Notes: a model not told the origin generated them from the sequence alone. 22,231 bases of DNA from Paulinella micropora (GCA_009731375.1 BJOX01000078.1:701143-723373), one strand, 5' to 3'. Positions 1 to 8,797 are shown, numbered from the stretch's first letter. Numbers and translations: made by a program.

Positions 1-83
1 ACCGGTCCGTCTGGAAGTGTTGGAACTGCCCTTGCGGGGGTGTCATTAGAGCCTATCGTCAATTCTTCGTACTCCCCTCACGG
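1..83 (+). other. unique segment, possible partial exon at the window edge
   Basis: Frame 1 is open and Gly/Ser/Thr-containing (begins TGPSGSVGTAL) up to a GTGAGA donor-like site at 84. The phase at that donor would be 2, whereas the exon at 297 starts in phase 1, so the two do not join. Frame 3 is also open. It may be an exon of the same gene with another partner, or non-coding. No start codon supports it. Confidence 0.2.
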
Positions 84-138
84 GTGAGACGATGGAGGCG
101 CATGTGCAGAAATGCATCAGCCATTGACAGAGAAGCAC

Positions 139-222
<84 letters not shown>

Positions 223-279
223 CATTATTATTAGCATCATTATTACTATCATCATTATGATTATCATCATTATCACTAA
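139..279. repeat. (TTA)n microsatellite with ATC interruptions
   Basis: A near-pure TTA tract decays into ATC-containing units at its 3' end and stops shortly before the acceptor TTGTAG at 291-296. It forms most of the sequence upstream of the first supported exon. The poly-Asn and poly-Ile readings on the minus strand come from the repeat. Confidence 0.95.
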
Positions 280-296
280 TGTTGTGATGATTGTAG

Positions 297-338
297 GGAC
301 CGATTCGTGGGGCGCTTTGACCACTACTACCAACCAAG
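297..338 (+). CDS. candidate exon, GTDSWGALTTTTNQ
   Basis: The 42-nt exon lies between acceptor TTGTAG and donor GTAGGA. It enters and leaves in phase 1, reading (G)GG ACC GAT TCG TGG and ending CAA G. It encodes a Thr-rich peptide that resembles the start of the next exon (QWGGTTTTTNTN), and its phase matches that exon. Two degenerate copies of parts of it lie downstream, at 749-790 and near 1054. The short length means the call rests on phase, splice sites and composition. Confidence 0.55.
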
Positions 339-363
339 GTAGGACACATGTCATAGATAGCTA

Positions 364-606
364 GGTTGATTGATTAATTGATTGATTGATTGATCGATTG
401 ATCGATTGATCGATCGATTGCTCGATCGATCCATCGATCCATTGATTGATTGATTGATTTATTTATTTATTTATTTATTGATTGATTGATTGATCGATTG
501 ATCGATCGATCGATCGATCGATCGGTTGATCGATTGATTGATCGATTGATCGATTGATCGATCGATCGAATCGATCGATCGTCGATCGATTGATCGATCG
601 ATCGGT

Positions 607-644
<38 letters not shown>

Positions 645-659
645 GTTGGTTGGTTGATC

Positions 660-692
<33 letters not shown>

Positions 693-741
693 GTTGGTTG
701 GTTGATCGATTGATTGATTGATTGATTGATTGATCGATTGG
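364..741. repeat. (GATT)n/(GATC)n microsatellite
   Basis: A tract of about 380 bp alternates GATT and GATC units, with short GGTT and TTTA runs. Reading it as SINQSINQ or SIDRSID on the minus strand gives long open frames in more than one frame, as expected of a 4-nt repeat without stops and not of a gene. It lies in the intron between exons 297-338 and 1144-1752. Confidence 0.95.
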
Positions 742-748
742 TAATTGG

Positions 749-789
749 AAGGCAGCAAAGCCACCACTCAAGATAGGACACATGCGATG

Positions 790-790
<1 letters not shown>
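749..790 (+). pseudogene. degenerate copy of the 297-338 exon end with a destroyed donor
   Basis: The stretch resembles the 3' half of exon 297-338 plus its intron start: the CCACCACTCAAG end is followed by ATAGGACACATG, where the intact copy has GTAGGACACATG. The donor GT is therefore AT here. This suggests a partial duplication that can no longer be spliced. Confidence 0.5.
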
Positions 791-839
<49 letters not shown>

Positions 840-862
840 CAGATAGACAGATAGATAGATAG
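787..862. repeat. (GATA)n microsatellite
   Basis: A GATA tract with two GACA interruptions lies just downstream of the degenerate exon copy. It is intronic to the candidate gene. Confidence 0.95.
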
Positions 863-928
863 ATGAGGCCGGTCAAGTCGTCGGAGAAACAAAGACACAC
901 ACATGTACACACCACACGCGTTGTATAT

Positions 929-1017
929 TGTGTGGCTAGCCACAAATTTTGGCGTATTTTGTGGGCGAGCCGGGCTGGCGAGCCCGCAAAACACGACAAA
1001 TTTGTTACGCCGCATAT
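929..1017. mobile_element. foldback (MITE-like) element, copy 1
   Basis: The segment is an imperfect palindrome. Its left arm GGCTAGCCACAAATTTTGGC faces a right arm containing CCCGCAAAACACGACAAATT and ending in GCCGCATATGTA. The same structure recurs at 4684-4783, including the CATATGTA flank. No coding capacity is visible, as expected of a non-autonomous MITE. Confidence 0.7.
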
Positions 1018-1053
1018 GTAGTTCTATCGCTAACCTGACCACATTGTGTGCAG

Positions 1054-1066
1054 GGGACCGATAATG
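1054..1066 (+). pseudogene. degenerate start of the 297-338 exon
   Basis: A good acceptor (TTGTGTGCAG, ending at 1053) precedes GGGACCGATAATG, which resembles the first bases of exon 297-338 (GGACCGATTCGTGG). The reading frame soon meets TAA. It looks like a decayed duplicate and could compete as a cryptic acceptor. Confidence 0.35.
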
Positions 1067-1143
1067 AAAAAATTATTATATAATATGTTCATCCTCAAAC
1101 TTATATTTATACATGCATGCACGGATATGCGTAACGTACACAG

Positions 1144-1752
1144 GCTACGGCAACAGCAACCAGAATCAGTGGGGTGGTACGACCACTACAACCAATACCA
1201 ATAGCAACTATGGCTACGGCAGCAGCACGTCTACTGGGTATGGCAGCACGTCTACTGGGTATGGTAACACGAACAACGGGTACGGTAACATGAACACCGG
1301 GTACGGGAACATGAACACTAAAACCGGTTCTGGTAGCTCCTCCAGTATGTATGGCAGCAGCAGCACTGGTTACGGTAGCTCGTCCTCCAGTATGTATGGC
1401 AGCAGCAGCACTGGTTACGGTAGCAGCACTGGTTACGGTAGCTCGTCCTCCAGCATGTATGGTAGCAGCAGCACTGGTTACGGTAGCAGCACTGGTTCCA
1501 GTATGTATGGTAGCAGCAGCACTGGTTACGGTAGCAGCACTGGTTACGGTAGCTCGTCCTCCAGTATGTATGGTAGCAGCAGCACTGGTTACGGTAGCAG
1601 CACTGGTTACGGTAGCACAACCTCCACTGGGTACGGTAGCAGCGGCAGCAGCACTGGTTATGGTAACACTGCGACTTGGGCTGGTAGTACTACCTCTACC
1701 TCGAACACGAACTCGGGCTCTTGGGGCGTGGGCACCGGCTCTTCTGGCTACG
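1144..1752 (+). CDS. large GYGSS-repeat exon of the low-complexity protein
   Basis: The 609-nt open exon lies between acceptor TACACAG and donor GTAAAA, and is in phase 1 at both ends (first codon G|GC, last G|GT, both Gly). It encodes 202 full codons of nearly pure Gly, Ser, Tyr, Thr, Asn and Met. The N-terminal portion is Asn/Gln/Thr-rich (NSNQNQWGGTTTTTNT); then STGYG units; then several copies of SSSSSMYGSSSTGYGSS; then TWAGSTTSTSNTNSGSWGVG. It has no hydrophobic segment, signal peptide or Lys/Arg clusters. Synonymous variation between repeat units (AGC/TCC, GGT/GGC) supports coding. The regular [G/S]Y[G/S] spacing is typical of phase-separating or structural low-complexity domains. Confidence 0.75.
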
Positions 1753-1768
1753 GTAAAACTTGCGTACA

Positions 1769-1815
<47 letters not shown>

Positions 1816-1828
1816 TCCTTTCTTTCCT

Positions 1829-1863
<35 letters not shown>

Positions 1864-1877
1864 TCTATTTATTTATT
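1769..1877. repeat. (TTTC)n then (TTTA)n microsatellite
   Basis: Two adjacent tetranucleotide tracts follow the donor at 1753 almost at once. The open frame of the preceding exon runs into them only because they contain no stops in that frame (FLSF, YLFI). Splicing at 1752 is the better reading. Confidence 0.95.
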
Positions 1878-1900
1878 TCTCGACCTCTTACGAAATTTAG

Positions 1901-1908
1901 GTAAAATA

Positions 1909-1939
<31 letters not shown>

Positions 1940-1965
1940 CATACATACATACATACATACATACA
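1901..1965. repeat. (CATA)n microsatellite
   Basis: A CATA tract follows GTAAAATATTA. It is intronic and lies just upstream of the broken exon copy at 1984. Confidence 0.9.
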
Positions 1966-1983
1966 ACTGTCGGCTGTTGGCAG

Positions 1984-2010
1984 GTCAACTGGCAACAGCT
2001 ACAACAGACG
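1984..2010 (+). pseudogene. broken copy of the 3699-3770 exon start
   Basis: After an acceptor-like GCTGTTGGCAG comes a near match to the start of exon 3699-3770 (GTCAAACTGGCAACAGC), with one A missing (GTCAACTGG). The deletion shifts the frame, which then reaches TAA. The sequence passes into TTA repeats. It is probably a decayed duplicate exon. Confidence 0.6.
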
Positions 2011-2025
2011 TCTAATAACAATAAC

Positions 2026-2028
<3 letters not shown>

Positions 2029-2059
<31 letters not shown>

Positions 2060-2076
2060 GTAGTAGTAGTAGTAGT
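2029..2076. repeat. (TTA)n and (GTA)n microsatellite
   Basis: A short TTA tract passes directly into five GTA units. No function is seen. Confidence 0.9.
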
Positions 2077-2250
2077 ATTAGGGAGTACATAGGCCATCGG
2101 TCCTTTCCATGGGCTGATTGGTATAAAGCTCCTAGAGTAATGTTCTATGCCGTCACTTCCTTTATTCCACCGATTGGTGTGGAGACTTTCCTTATGGAAT
2201 GGAGGACTGGATGCACATGGCCTTTTGGCTCAGCAATTGGCAGGAGATAC
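2077..2250. other. unrecognised unique segment inside an intron
   Basis: About 170 bp of non-repetitive sequence lies between two TTA tracts. One frame is open (IGHRSFPWADWYKAPRV and onward), but its composition is unlike the gene and it has no motif I recognise. It may be a transposon fragment. Confidence 0.4.
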
Positions 2251-2799
<549 letters not shown>

Positions 2800-2800
2800 G

Positions 2801-2870
2801 GACACCGTGATAGCCCAGTGGTCAAGTTCTACCATCTGGGCCCTGTCGCCAGTTCGATTCCCGTCGGTGC
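2801..2870 (+). mobile_element. tRNA-derived SINE head, cut by a gap
   Basis: A-box-like TAGCCCAGTGG (2810-2820) and B-box-like AGTTCGATTCCC are spaced as in a pol III type 2 promoter. The 5' ACACCG can partly pair with the 3' CGGTGC, like an acceptor stem. The stems are imperfect, so a functional tRNA is unlikely; a tRNA-derived SINE is the better reading. The body is lost in the N gap. The sequence resumes at 3049 with TGACACC and TTA repeats, which might be its tail. Confidence 0.55.
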
Positions 2871-3048
2871 NNNNNNNNNNNNNNNNNNNNNNNNNNNNNN
2901 NNNNNNNNNNNNNNNNNNNNNNNNNNNNNNNNNNNNNNNNNNNNNNNNNNNNNNNNNNNNNNNNNNNNNNNNNNNNNNNNNNNNNNNNNNNNNNNNNNNN
3001 NNNNNNNNNNNNNNNNNNNNNNNNNNNNNNNNNNNNNNNNNNNNNNNN
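2871..3048. other. assembly gap (178 N)
   Basis: A run of Ns follows directly after the SINE-like head. Content is unknown. Confidence 1.
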
Positions 3049-3082
3049 TGACACCTATTATTATTAATATTATTATTGTTAT

Positions 3083-3634
3083 TATTGGACGCTTATGTCC
3101 GTTGAGGATATGCCATTAGCTGCATCAGTACGCCTCAGATATAGTAAATCTCCTTGGAGTGTTGACTGTGACATATTTGAGGGAAATCCCGATGAAAAAA
3201 CCTAGTCACACTTGCTAAACAGAGTTCAGCCCAATGGCCTCAAGGCGTTAAACTGTGACGCCAACTCATAACCCTTTGGTGGTAGATGCTGGGGAGGAGG
3301 GTCGTTGCGCGCGTAAAAGATCTTAAACTCCGCATATGCTGGTTGATAGCCCAGGACCCAGCAGACACCAGATTGTTATGGGTGGGGTTTCGAGGCAGCT
3401 CTAGCAACCGCGCTTGGTGTATGCACTTGCACATTCGGTGACGTCTTGCAAGAGGTTGCTGGGACTGCGGAATAACCTCGGCTTAGTGCAGTCTTGCCCT
3501 CAGGAGCTCCATCGGTGGCCCCGATCATCAGGCGAACTGACACGGGGGGGTGGAGGACCTCGAACAAGGGTATTGGAGGCTTATGTCCGTTGAGGATATG
3601 CCATTAGCTGCATCAGTACGCCTCAGATATAGTA
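3083..3634. repeat. unknown element with 64-bp direct repeats 488 bp apart
   Basis: The sequence from TATTGGACGCTTATG at 3083 to AGTA at 3146 recurs at 3571-3634 with one visible mismatch (GGAC versus GGAG). TTA repeats lie just outside both ends. The interior (3147-3570) is unique, GC-richer and without a convincing ORF. This could be a small element with terminal direct repeats, a partial tandem duplication, or two copies of a repeat seeded in TTA tracts. Confidence 0.6.
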
Positions 3635-3690
3635 TTATTATTATTATTATTATTATTATCATTATCTTCATCATCATCATCATCATCATC
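3635..3690. repeat. (ATT)n/(ATC)n microsatellite before an exon
   Basis: ATT and ATC units run to within a few bases of the acceptor TTGTAAG at 3692-3698. They take the place of a classical polypyrimidine tract. Confidence 0.9.
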
Positions 3691-3698
3691 ATTGTAAG

Positions 3699-3770
3699 GT
3701 CAAACTGGCAACAGCTATGGACAGCAGACGGCTACTAATGTCTTCAACGGTGCAACGTGGGCCTCGACTA
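3699..3770 (+). CDS. candidate exon, QTGNSYGQQTATNVFNGATW
   Basis: The 72-nt exon lies between acceptor GTAAG and donor GTATAT and is in phase 1 at both ends, so it fits 1144-1752 upstream (G|GT, Gly) and 4822-4867 downstream (A|GT, Ser). The peptide has the YGQQ motif also found in 5348-5414 and 7313-7371, and a GATWAS motif like the ATWAGS near the end of the large exon. A broken copy lies at 1984. Confidence 0.65.
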
Positions 3771-3774
3771 GTAT

Positions 3775-3797
3775 ATCTCTCTCTCTCTCCCTCTCTC

Positions 3798-3833
<36 letters not shown>

Positions 3834-3860
3834 CCTCTCTCCCTCTCTCCCTCTCTCCCT

Positions 3861-3917
<57 letters not shown>

Positions 3918-4409
3918 NNNNNNNNNNNNNNNNNNNNNNNNNNNNNNNNNNNNNNNNNNNNNNNNNNNNNNNNNNNNNNNNNNNNNNNNNNNNNNNNNNN
4001 NNNNNNNNNNNNNNNNNNNNNNNNNNNNNNNNNNNNNNNNNNNNNNNNNNNNNNNNNNNNNNNNNNNNNNNNNNNNNNNNNNNNNNNNNNNNNNNNNNNN
4101 NNNNNNNNNNNNNNNNNNNNNNNNNNNNNNNNNNNNNNNNNNNNNNNNNNNNNNNNNNNNNNNNNNNNNNNNNNNNNNNNNNNNNNNNNNNNNNNNNNNN
4201 NNNNNNNNNNNNNNNNNNNNNNNNNNNNNNNNNNNNNNNNNNNNNNNNNNNNNNNNNNNNNNNNNNNNNNNNNNNNNNNNNNNNNNNNNNNNNNNNNNNN
4301 NNNNNNNNNNNNNNNNNNNNNNNNNNNNNNNNNNNNNNNNNNNNNNNNNNNNNNNNNNNNNNNNNNNNNNNNNNNNNNNNNNNNNNNNNNNNNNNNNNNN
4401 NNNNNNNNN

Positions 4410-4493
<84 letters not shown>

Positions 4494-4511
4494 TTCACAC
4501 ACACACACACA
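3775..4511. repeat. (CT)n then (CA)n microsatellite containing a 492-N gap
   Basis: CT dinucleotides with CCCT interruptions lead into the gap at 3918-4409, resume as pure CT, then turn into CA at about 4474. The gap is probably an unresolved part of the same repeat, so its true length is unknown. It lies within an intron. Confidence 0.95.
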
Positions 4512-4621
4512 TATTCATACATGCACATCTCCACAGCATTACGAGCAACAACCACAACAATACAATACATTTACTCTCCATTGTTTTCCACCTTCGTGTT
4601 CACGCGCAGACCACGGCTCAA

Positions 4622-4624
4622 TGC

Positions 4625-4658
<34 letters not shown>

Positions 4659-4680
4659 TCAATCATCATCATCATCAGTA
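4622..4680. repeat. (CAA)n/(ATC)n microsatellite
   Basis: About 12 CAA units are followed by ATC units. In one + frame this reads poly-Gln then poly-Ser (HGSM, Q run, HQSSSSS). An AG at 4610-4611 would give a phase-1 entry, but no phase-compatible donor follows, so I do not call an exon. Confidence 0.85.
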
Positions 4681-4683
4681 TAT

Positions 4684-4783
4684 TATGCGGCTAGCCACAA
4701 ATTTGACGTGTTTTGCGGCCGAGCCGAGCCGCGCGGGTCGGCGAGCCCGCAAAACACGTCAAATTTGGCGCGCCGCCGCATAT
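4684..4783. mobile_element. foldback (MITE-like) element, copy 2
   Basis: The inverted arms TATGCGG...AAATTTGACGTGTTTTGCGG and CCGCAAAACACGTCAAATTT...CCGCATA flank a short GC-rich centre. It is better preserved than the copy at 929-1017. It ends about 38 bp before an exon, so a hairpin would form close to a 3' splice site. Confidence 0.8.
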
Positions 4784-4821
4784 GTATATACATACATTTT
4801 TTCGTTCTCTTTGTCTCCTAG

Positions 4822-4867
4822 GTTCTTCTTCCAGCTCAGGCTATGGCTCTTCGTCTTCCAGTTCAGG
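4822..4867 (+). CDS. candidate exon, SSSSGYGSSSSSSG
   Basis: This 46-nt exon has the best classical acceptor of the gene, a pyrimidine-rich TTCTCTTTGTCTCCTAG, and donor GTATGTG. It enters in phase 1 (A|GT after 3699-3770) and leaves in phase 2 (GG|G before 5348), changing the phase for the rest of the gene. The Ser/Gly/Tyr composition is the same as in the large exon. Confidence 0.65.
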
Positions 4868-4985
4868 GTATGTGTGTTATGTATGTATGTATGTATTTAT
4901 GTATGTATGTATGTATGTATGTTATGTATGTATGTATGCATGCATGTATGTATGTATGTTATGTATGTTATGTATGTGTGTTATG

Positions 4986-5020
<35 letters not shown>

Positions 5021-5120
5021 TGTTTTGTTGGCCGGCGGCTGTGATCAACATATACTGCGTATGTATGTATGTATGTATGTATGTATACTGTGTATGTATC
5101 TACACTGTGTGTATGTATGT
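4868..5120. repeat. (TATG)n microsatellite starting at a splice donor
   Basis: TATG units begin within the donor sequence itself (GTATGTG) and continue with interruptions. A short non-repetitive piece (about 5020-5055) interrupts them. Confidence 0.9.
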
Positions 5121-5128
5121 ATAAAGTG

Positions 5129-5310
5129 TAGTGAAAAATTTCTCAGAACAAATTATCTCGTAATAACGGTGTATTTGTTGTTCAAAGTTGTGAAGAATTT
5201 CGGCCAGCCGGTAATTACGGTACATTTATTGTCCACAAATGAAAGTTTAGCCCAAAATTTCCCGTATTTACGGTTGGCCGACAGGTGAGGTGGCTGAAAT
5301 TTTTCACCTG
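5129..5310. mobile_element. second foldback (MITE-like) element
   Basis: GTGAAAAATTT near the left edge is inverted as AAATTTTTCAC at the right edge. Inside, GGCCAGCCGGTAATTACGG is partly inverted as CCGTATTTACGGTTGGCCG. A TAAT(A/T)ACGGT motif also recurs in direct orientation. This suggests a small terminal-inverted-repeat element within the intron, unrelated to the copies at 929 and 4684. Confidence 0.5.
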
Positions 5311-5347
5311 ACCTTATATGTATGTATTGTGTATTGTGTGTATGAAG

Positions 5348-5414
5348 GTATGGTCAGTCTGCAAGTGGCGGTATGTATGGACAACAGAATACTGGTGATA
5401 TGTATGGGTCGAAG
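5348..5414 (+). CDS. candidate exon, YGQSASGGMYGQQNTGDMYG
   Basis: The 67-nt exon lies between a weak acceptor (GTATGAAG) and donor GTATAAG. It enters in phase 2 (GG|G, Gly) and leaves in phase 0 (AAG|), fitting 4822-4867 before it and 7313-7371 after it. It has YGQ and MYGQQNTG motifs, sharing GQQNT with the next exon. The acceptor lacks a pyrimidine tract (TATG-like sequence precedes it). Confidence 0.6.
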
Positions 5415-5421
5415 GTATAAG

Positions 5422-5945
5422 AACATACATAACATAACATAACATAACATAACATAACATAACATGACACAACATAACATAACATAACATGACATAACAT
5501 AACATAACATAACTTAACATAACATAACATGACATAACATGACATAACATAATATAACATAACATAACATAATATAACATAACATGACATAACATAACAT
5601 AACATAACATGACATGACATAACATAACATAACATAACATAGCATAGCAAAACATAACATAACTTAACATAACATGACATAACATAACATGACATAACAT
5701 AACATGACATAACATAACATAACATAACATAACATGACATAACATAACATAACATAACATAATATAACATAACATAACATAACTTAACATAACATGACAT
5801 AACATAACATGACATAACATAACATGACATAACATAACATGACATAACATAACATAACATAGCATAACATAACAGTACATAACATGACATAACATAACAT
5901 AACATAACATAACATAGTATGACATAACATAACATAACATAACAT
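5422..5945. repeat. (AACAT)n pentanucleotide array
   Basis: About 100 AACAT units carry scattered substitutions (GACAT, AATAT, ACTTA, AGCAT). The minus strand reads MLCYV repeats in several frames, an artefact of the 5-nt unit. A short inverted counterpart (ATGTT) occurs at about 6614-6667. Confidence 0.95.
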
Positions 5946-6930
5946 GAGTATATATGCGCGTAGTCGACAGTGTTCTGTTGTCCGTAGTTGGTTTGACCCT
6001 ATGTAAGTATGTGTATGTATGTATGTATGTATGTATGTATATATTGAAGTGTATGAATGTGCATACATGCATATTTCTGTTATCCGTAGTTGCATGTATG
6101 TATGTTTGTATGTATGTATGTATGTATGTATGTATGTATGTATGTATTCTGTTGTCCGTAGTTGGTTTGCACCTGTATGCATGTATGCAAGTATGTATGT
6201 ATGTAAGTATGTATGTATGTATGTATGTATGTATGTATGTACGTACGTACGTACGTACATGTACGTACGTACGTACGTACGTATGTTATATATGTGTATG
6301 TTTGTATGTAAGTGTGTATGAATGTGCATACATGCATATTCCGTTGTATGTATGTATGTATGTGTGTATGTATGTAATGTATGTAATGTATGTGATTTAT
6401 GTAATGTATGTATGTATGTATGTATGTATGTATGTATGTATGTATGTATGCAAGGCAACAGTATTCTGTTGTCCGTAGTTGGTTTGACCCTCTATGCATG
6501 TATGTATGCATGTATGTATGTATGTATGTATGTGTGTATGTATGTATGCATGCATGCATGCATGCATGTTATGTATGTATGTATGTATGTATGTATGTAT
6601 GTATGTATGTATGTTATGTCATGTTATGCTATGCTATGTTATGTTATGTTATGTTATGTTATGTTATGCTCACATGCATACATACATACATACATACATA
6701 CGTACATACATACATAGATACATACATACATACATGCATACATACATACATACATACCATACAACAACGGTCAACAGAAAGTATACATCTATGCACATAC
6801 ATACATACATACATACATACATACACATACTTACATAGGGTCAAACCAACTACGGACAACAGAACACTGTCGATTATGCGCATATATACTCACATGCATA
6901 CATACATACATACGTACATACATACATACA

Positions 6931-6963
<33 letters not shown>

Positions 6964-7116
6964 TCATACATACATACATACATACCATACAACAACGGTC
7001 AACAGAAAGTATACATCTATGCACATACATACATACATACATACTTATATAGGGTCAAACCAACTACGGACAACAGAACACTGTCGATTATGCGCATATA
7101 TACTCACATGCATACA

Positions 7117-7147
<31 letters not shown>

Positions 7148-7312
7148 GTACGTACGTACGTACATACATACATACATACATACATAAATATATACATACA
7201 TACATACATACATACATACATACATACATACCATACAACAACGGTCAACAGAAAGTATACATCTATGCACATACATACATACATACACACATACATACAC
7301 ATACTTACATAG
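5946..7312. repeat. inverted block of TATG / CATA arrays with scattered exon fragments
   Basis: TATG units dominate the left half and CATA units the right half, meeting at about 6660. Fragments of exon 7313-7371 are embedded: inverted at about 5958-6002, 6147-6173 and 6463-6492 (plus a shorter piece near 6078), and direct at 6839-6879 and 7053-7093. A second fragment encoding NNGQQK lies in direct orientation near 6761-6780, 6991-7008 and 7236-7254. The inverted and direct fragments share flanks (CTATGTAAGTATG and its complement). The block is a large imperfect inverted repeat within one intron. Confidence 0.8.
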
Positions 7313-7371
7313 GGTCAAACCAACTACGGACAACAGAACACTGTCGACTATGGGCAGAAGGGACAAAGCAG
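7313..7371 (+). CDS. candidate exon, [19 protein letters not shown]
   Basis: The 59-nt exon lies between acceptor TTACATAG and donor GTAATC. It enters in phase 0 (after AAG| of 5348-5414) and leaves in phase 2 (AG|C), setting up the 2-2 exons that follow. This is the only intact copy: the upstream copies at 6839 and 7053 diverge after GTCGATTATG and lack the donor. QKG links it to the YGGQKGD modules downstream. Confidence 0.65.
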
Positions 7372-7375
7372 GTAA

Positions 7376-7386
7376 TCTATCTATAC

Positions 7387-7457
<71 letters not shown>

Positions 7458-7494
7458 CCTACCTACCTACCTACCTACCTACCTACCTACCTAC

Positions 7495-7528
<34 letters not shown>

Positions 7529-7557
7529 GTCTATCCATCTATCTACCTATCTATCTA
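7376..7557. repeat. (TCTA)n microsatellite with TACC block
   Basis: TCTA units include an internal run of TACC units. The 3' end is part of the hairpin at 7527-7789. Confidence 0.95.
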
Positions 7558-7789
7558 AGAGCCTTCGATACCACGGCCTGCGGGAAACCGCCAACCGATT
7601 AGGAGCCGTGCGCGGGGTAGCCTCACAAGAAGGGATTTGGCTGCGGGTTACCTATTGTTCCCTGCGTGACCATATCCTTCGAGTTTTTACCATCCGACGA
7701 GCGCTACCTCGCCTGCTGCACCTTGCGGTTTCCCGCAGGCCGTGGTATCGAAGGCTCTTAGATAGATAGGTAGATAGATGGATAGACAG
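7527..7789. repeat. 65-bp inverted repeat around a 133-bp loop
   Basis: The left arm (7527-7591) and right arm (7725-7789) read as exact complements, including the interrupted TCTA/TAGA tracts and the unique part AAGAGCCTTCGATACCACGG. A left-arm fragment is therefore an inverted partial copy of the tandem unit that starts at 7594. Confidence 0.8.
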
Positions 7790-8797
7790 ATAGATAGATA
7801 GATAGATAGATGAGATGTCGCAAAGGAATGTAGTCGTTGCAAAGGAACGCAGTTTCACATCAAACAATAATTTGTGTACTGTGCATGTGTCCGGGATGGG
7901 AATCACGGGTAGACTGTGTTCTGGAAAAAGAAGAGGAGGAAGGACGTTGAAGAAAAAGGCAATCTAGGAATGGAGAGTGGGAGGATAAGGAAGAAGAGAA
8001 AGAAAAGGAAGCCGTTAGTCCAAGTGTTTTGAGCACCGTAAGCTTGCGCAAGCTACAATGATGACATTGTATGAGGCCTAAACCCCCGCACCGATTAGGA
8101 GCCGTGCGCGGGGTAGCCTCACAAGAAGGGATTTGGCTGCGGGTTACCTATTGTTCCCTGCGTGACCATATCCTTCGAGTTTTTACCATCCGACGAGCGC
8201 TACCTCGCCTGCTGCACCTTGCGGTTTCCCGCAGGCCGTGGTATCGAAGGCTCTTAGATAGATAGGTAGATAGATGGATAGACAGATAGATAGATAGATA
8301 GATAGATGAGATGTCGCAAAGGAATGTAGTCCTTGCAAAGGAACGCAGTTTCACATCAAACAATAATTTGTGTACTGTGCATGTGTCCGGGATGGGAATC
8401 ACGGGTAGACTGTGTTCTGGAAAAAGAAGAGGAGGAAGGATGTTGAAGAAAAAGGCAATCTAGGAATGGAGAGTGGGAGGATAAGGAAGAAGAGAAAGAA
8501 AAGGAAGCCGTTAGTCCAAGTGTTTTGAGCACCGTAAGCTTGCGCAAGCTACAATGATGACATTGTATGAGGCCTAAACCCCCGCACCGATTAGGAGCCG
8601 TGCGCGGGGTAGCCTCACAAGAAGGGATTTGGCTGCGGGTTACCTATTGTTCCCTGCGTGACCATATCCTTCGAGTTTTTACCATCCGACGAGCGCTACC
8701 TCGCCTGCTGCACCTTGCGGTTTCCCGCAGGCCGTGGTATCGAAGGCTCTTAGATAGGTAGATAGATGGATAGACAGATAGATAGATAGATAGACCT
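7594..8797. repeat. 496-bp tandem repeat of transposon-like sequence
   Basis: The unit starting ACCGATTAGGAGCCGTG occurs at 7594, 8090 and 8586, exactly 496 bp apart, with very few differences (for example GTCGTTGC versus GTCCTTGC, and ACGTTGAAG versus ATGTTGAAG). The third copy is cut at about 8797. Each full unit has a unique GC-rich part, a TAGA/TAGG tract and a purine-rich part. The longest frames are 63-84 codons with no recognisable domain. It is probably tandemly duplicated non-coding transposon sequence, or partly an assembly effect. Confidence 0.8.

Noticed and set aside
59-349. Poly-Asn or poly-Ile proteins on the minus strand
   Set aside because: The run is a TTA microsatellite read in three frames; the ends have no recognisable domain.
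467-1042. Long minus-strand frames of SINQSINQ and SIYLSIYL type
   Set aside because: Produced by GATT/GATA tetranucleotides; different frames give the same kind of peptide and no start or domain supports them.
1107-1769. Minus-strand frame of 220 codons opposite the GYGSS exon
   Set aside because: It is a shadow of the + strand coding repeat (Thr/Ser/Ala-rich mirror) and lacks splice or phase support.
2801-2870. A functional tRNA gene
   Set aside because: A-box- and B-box-like motifs are present but the T stem and acceptor stem pair poorly and the sequence runs into a gap; a SINE head fits better.
4612-4680. An exon encoding poly-Gln and poly-Ser
   Set aside because: Entry after GCGCAG would be in phase 1, but the only donor-like GT at 4678 would leave in phase 0, which does not fit 4822-4867.
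3689-4694. Long frames of RERERE or SLSLSL across the gap
   Set aside because: CT dinucleotide repeats plus Ns; not evidence of a protein.
4868-7312. Many overlapping frames of [16 protein letters not shown] and MLCYV type on both strands
   Set aside because: They are translations of TATG, CATA and AACAT repeats, open in several frames at once, and do not continue the composition or phase of the candidate gene.
7652-8761. Repeated 63-84-codon frames in the 496-bp units as genes
   Set aside because: They repeat only because the DNA repeats, have no known domain, and partly run through TAGA tracts.
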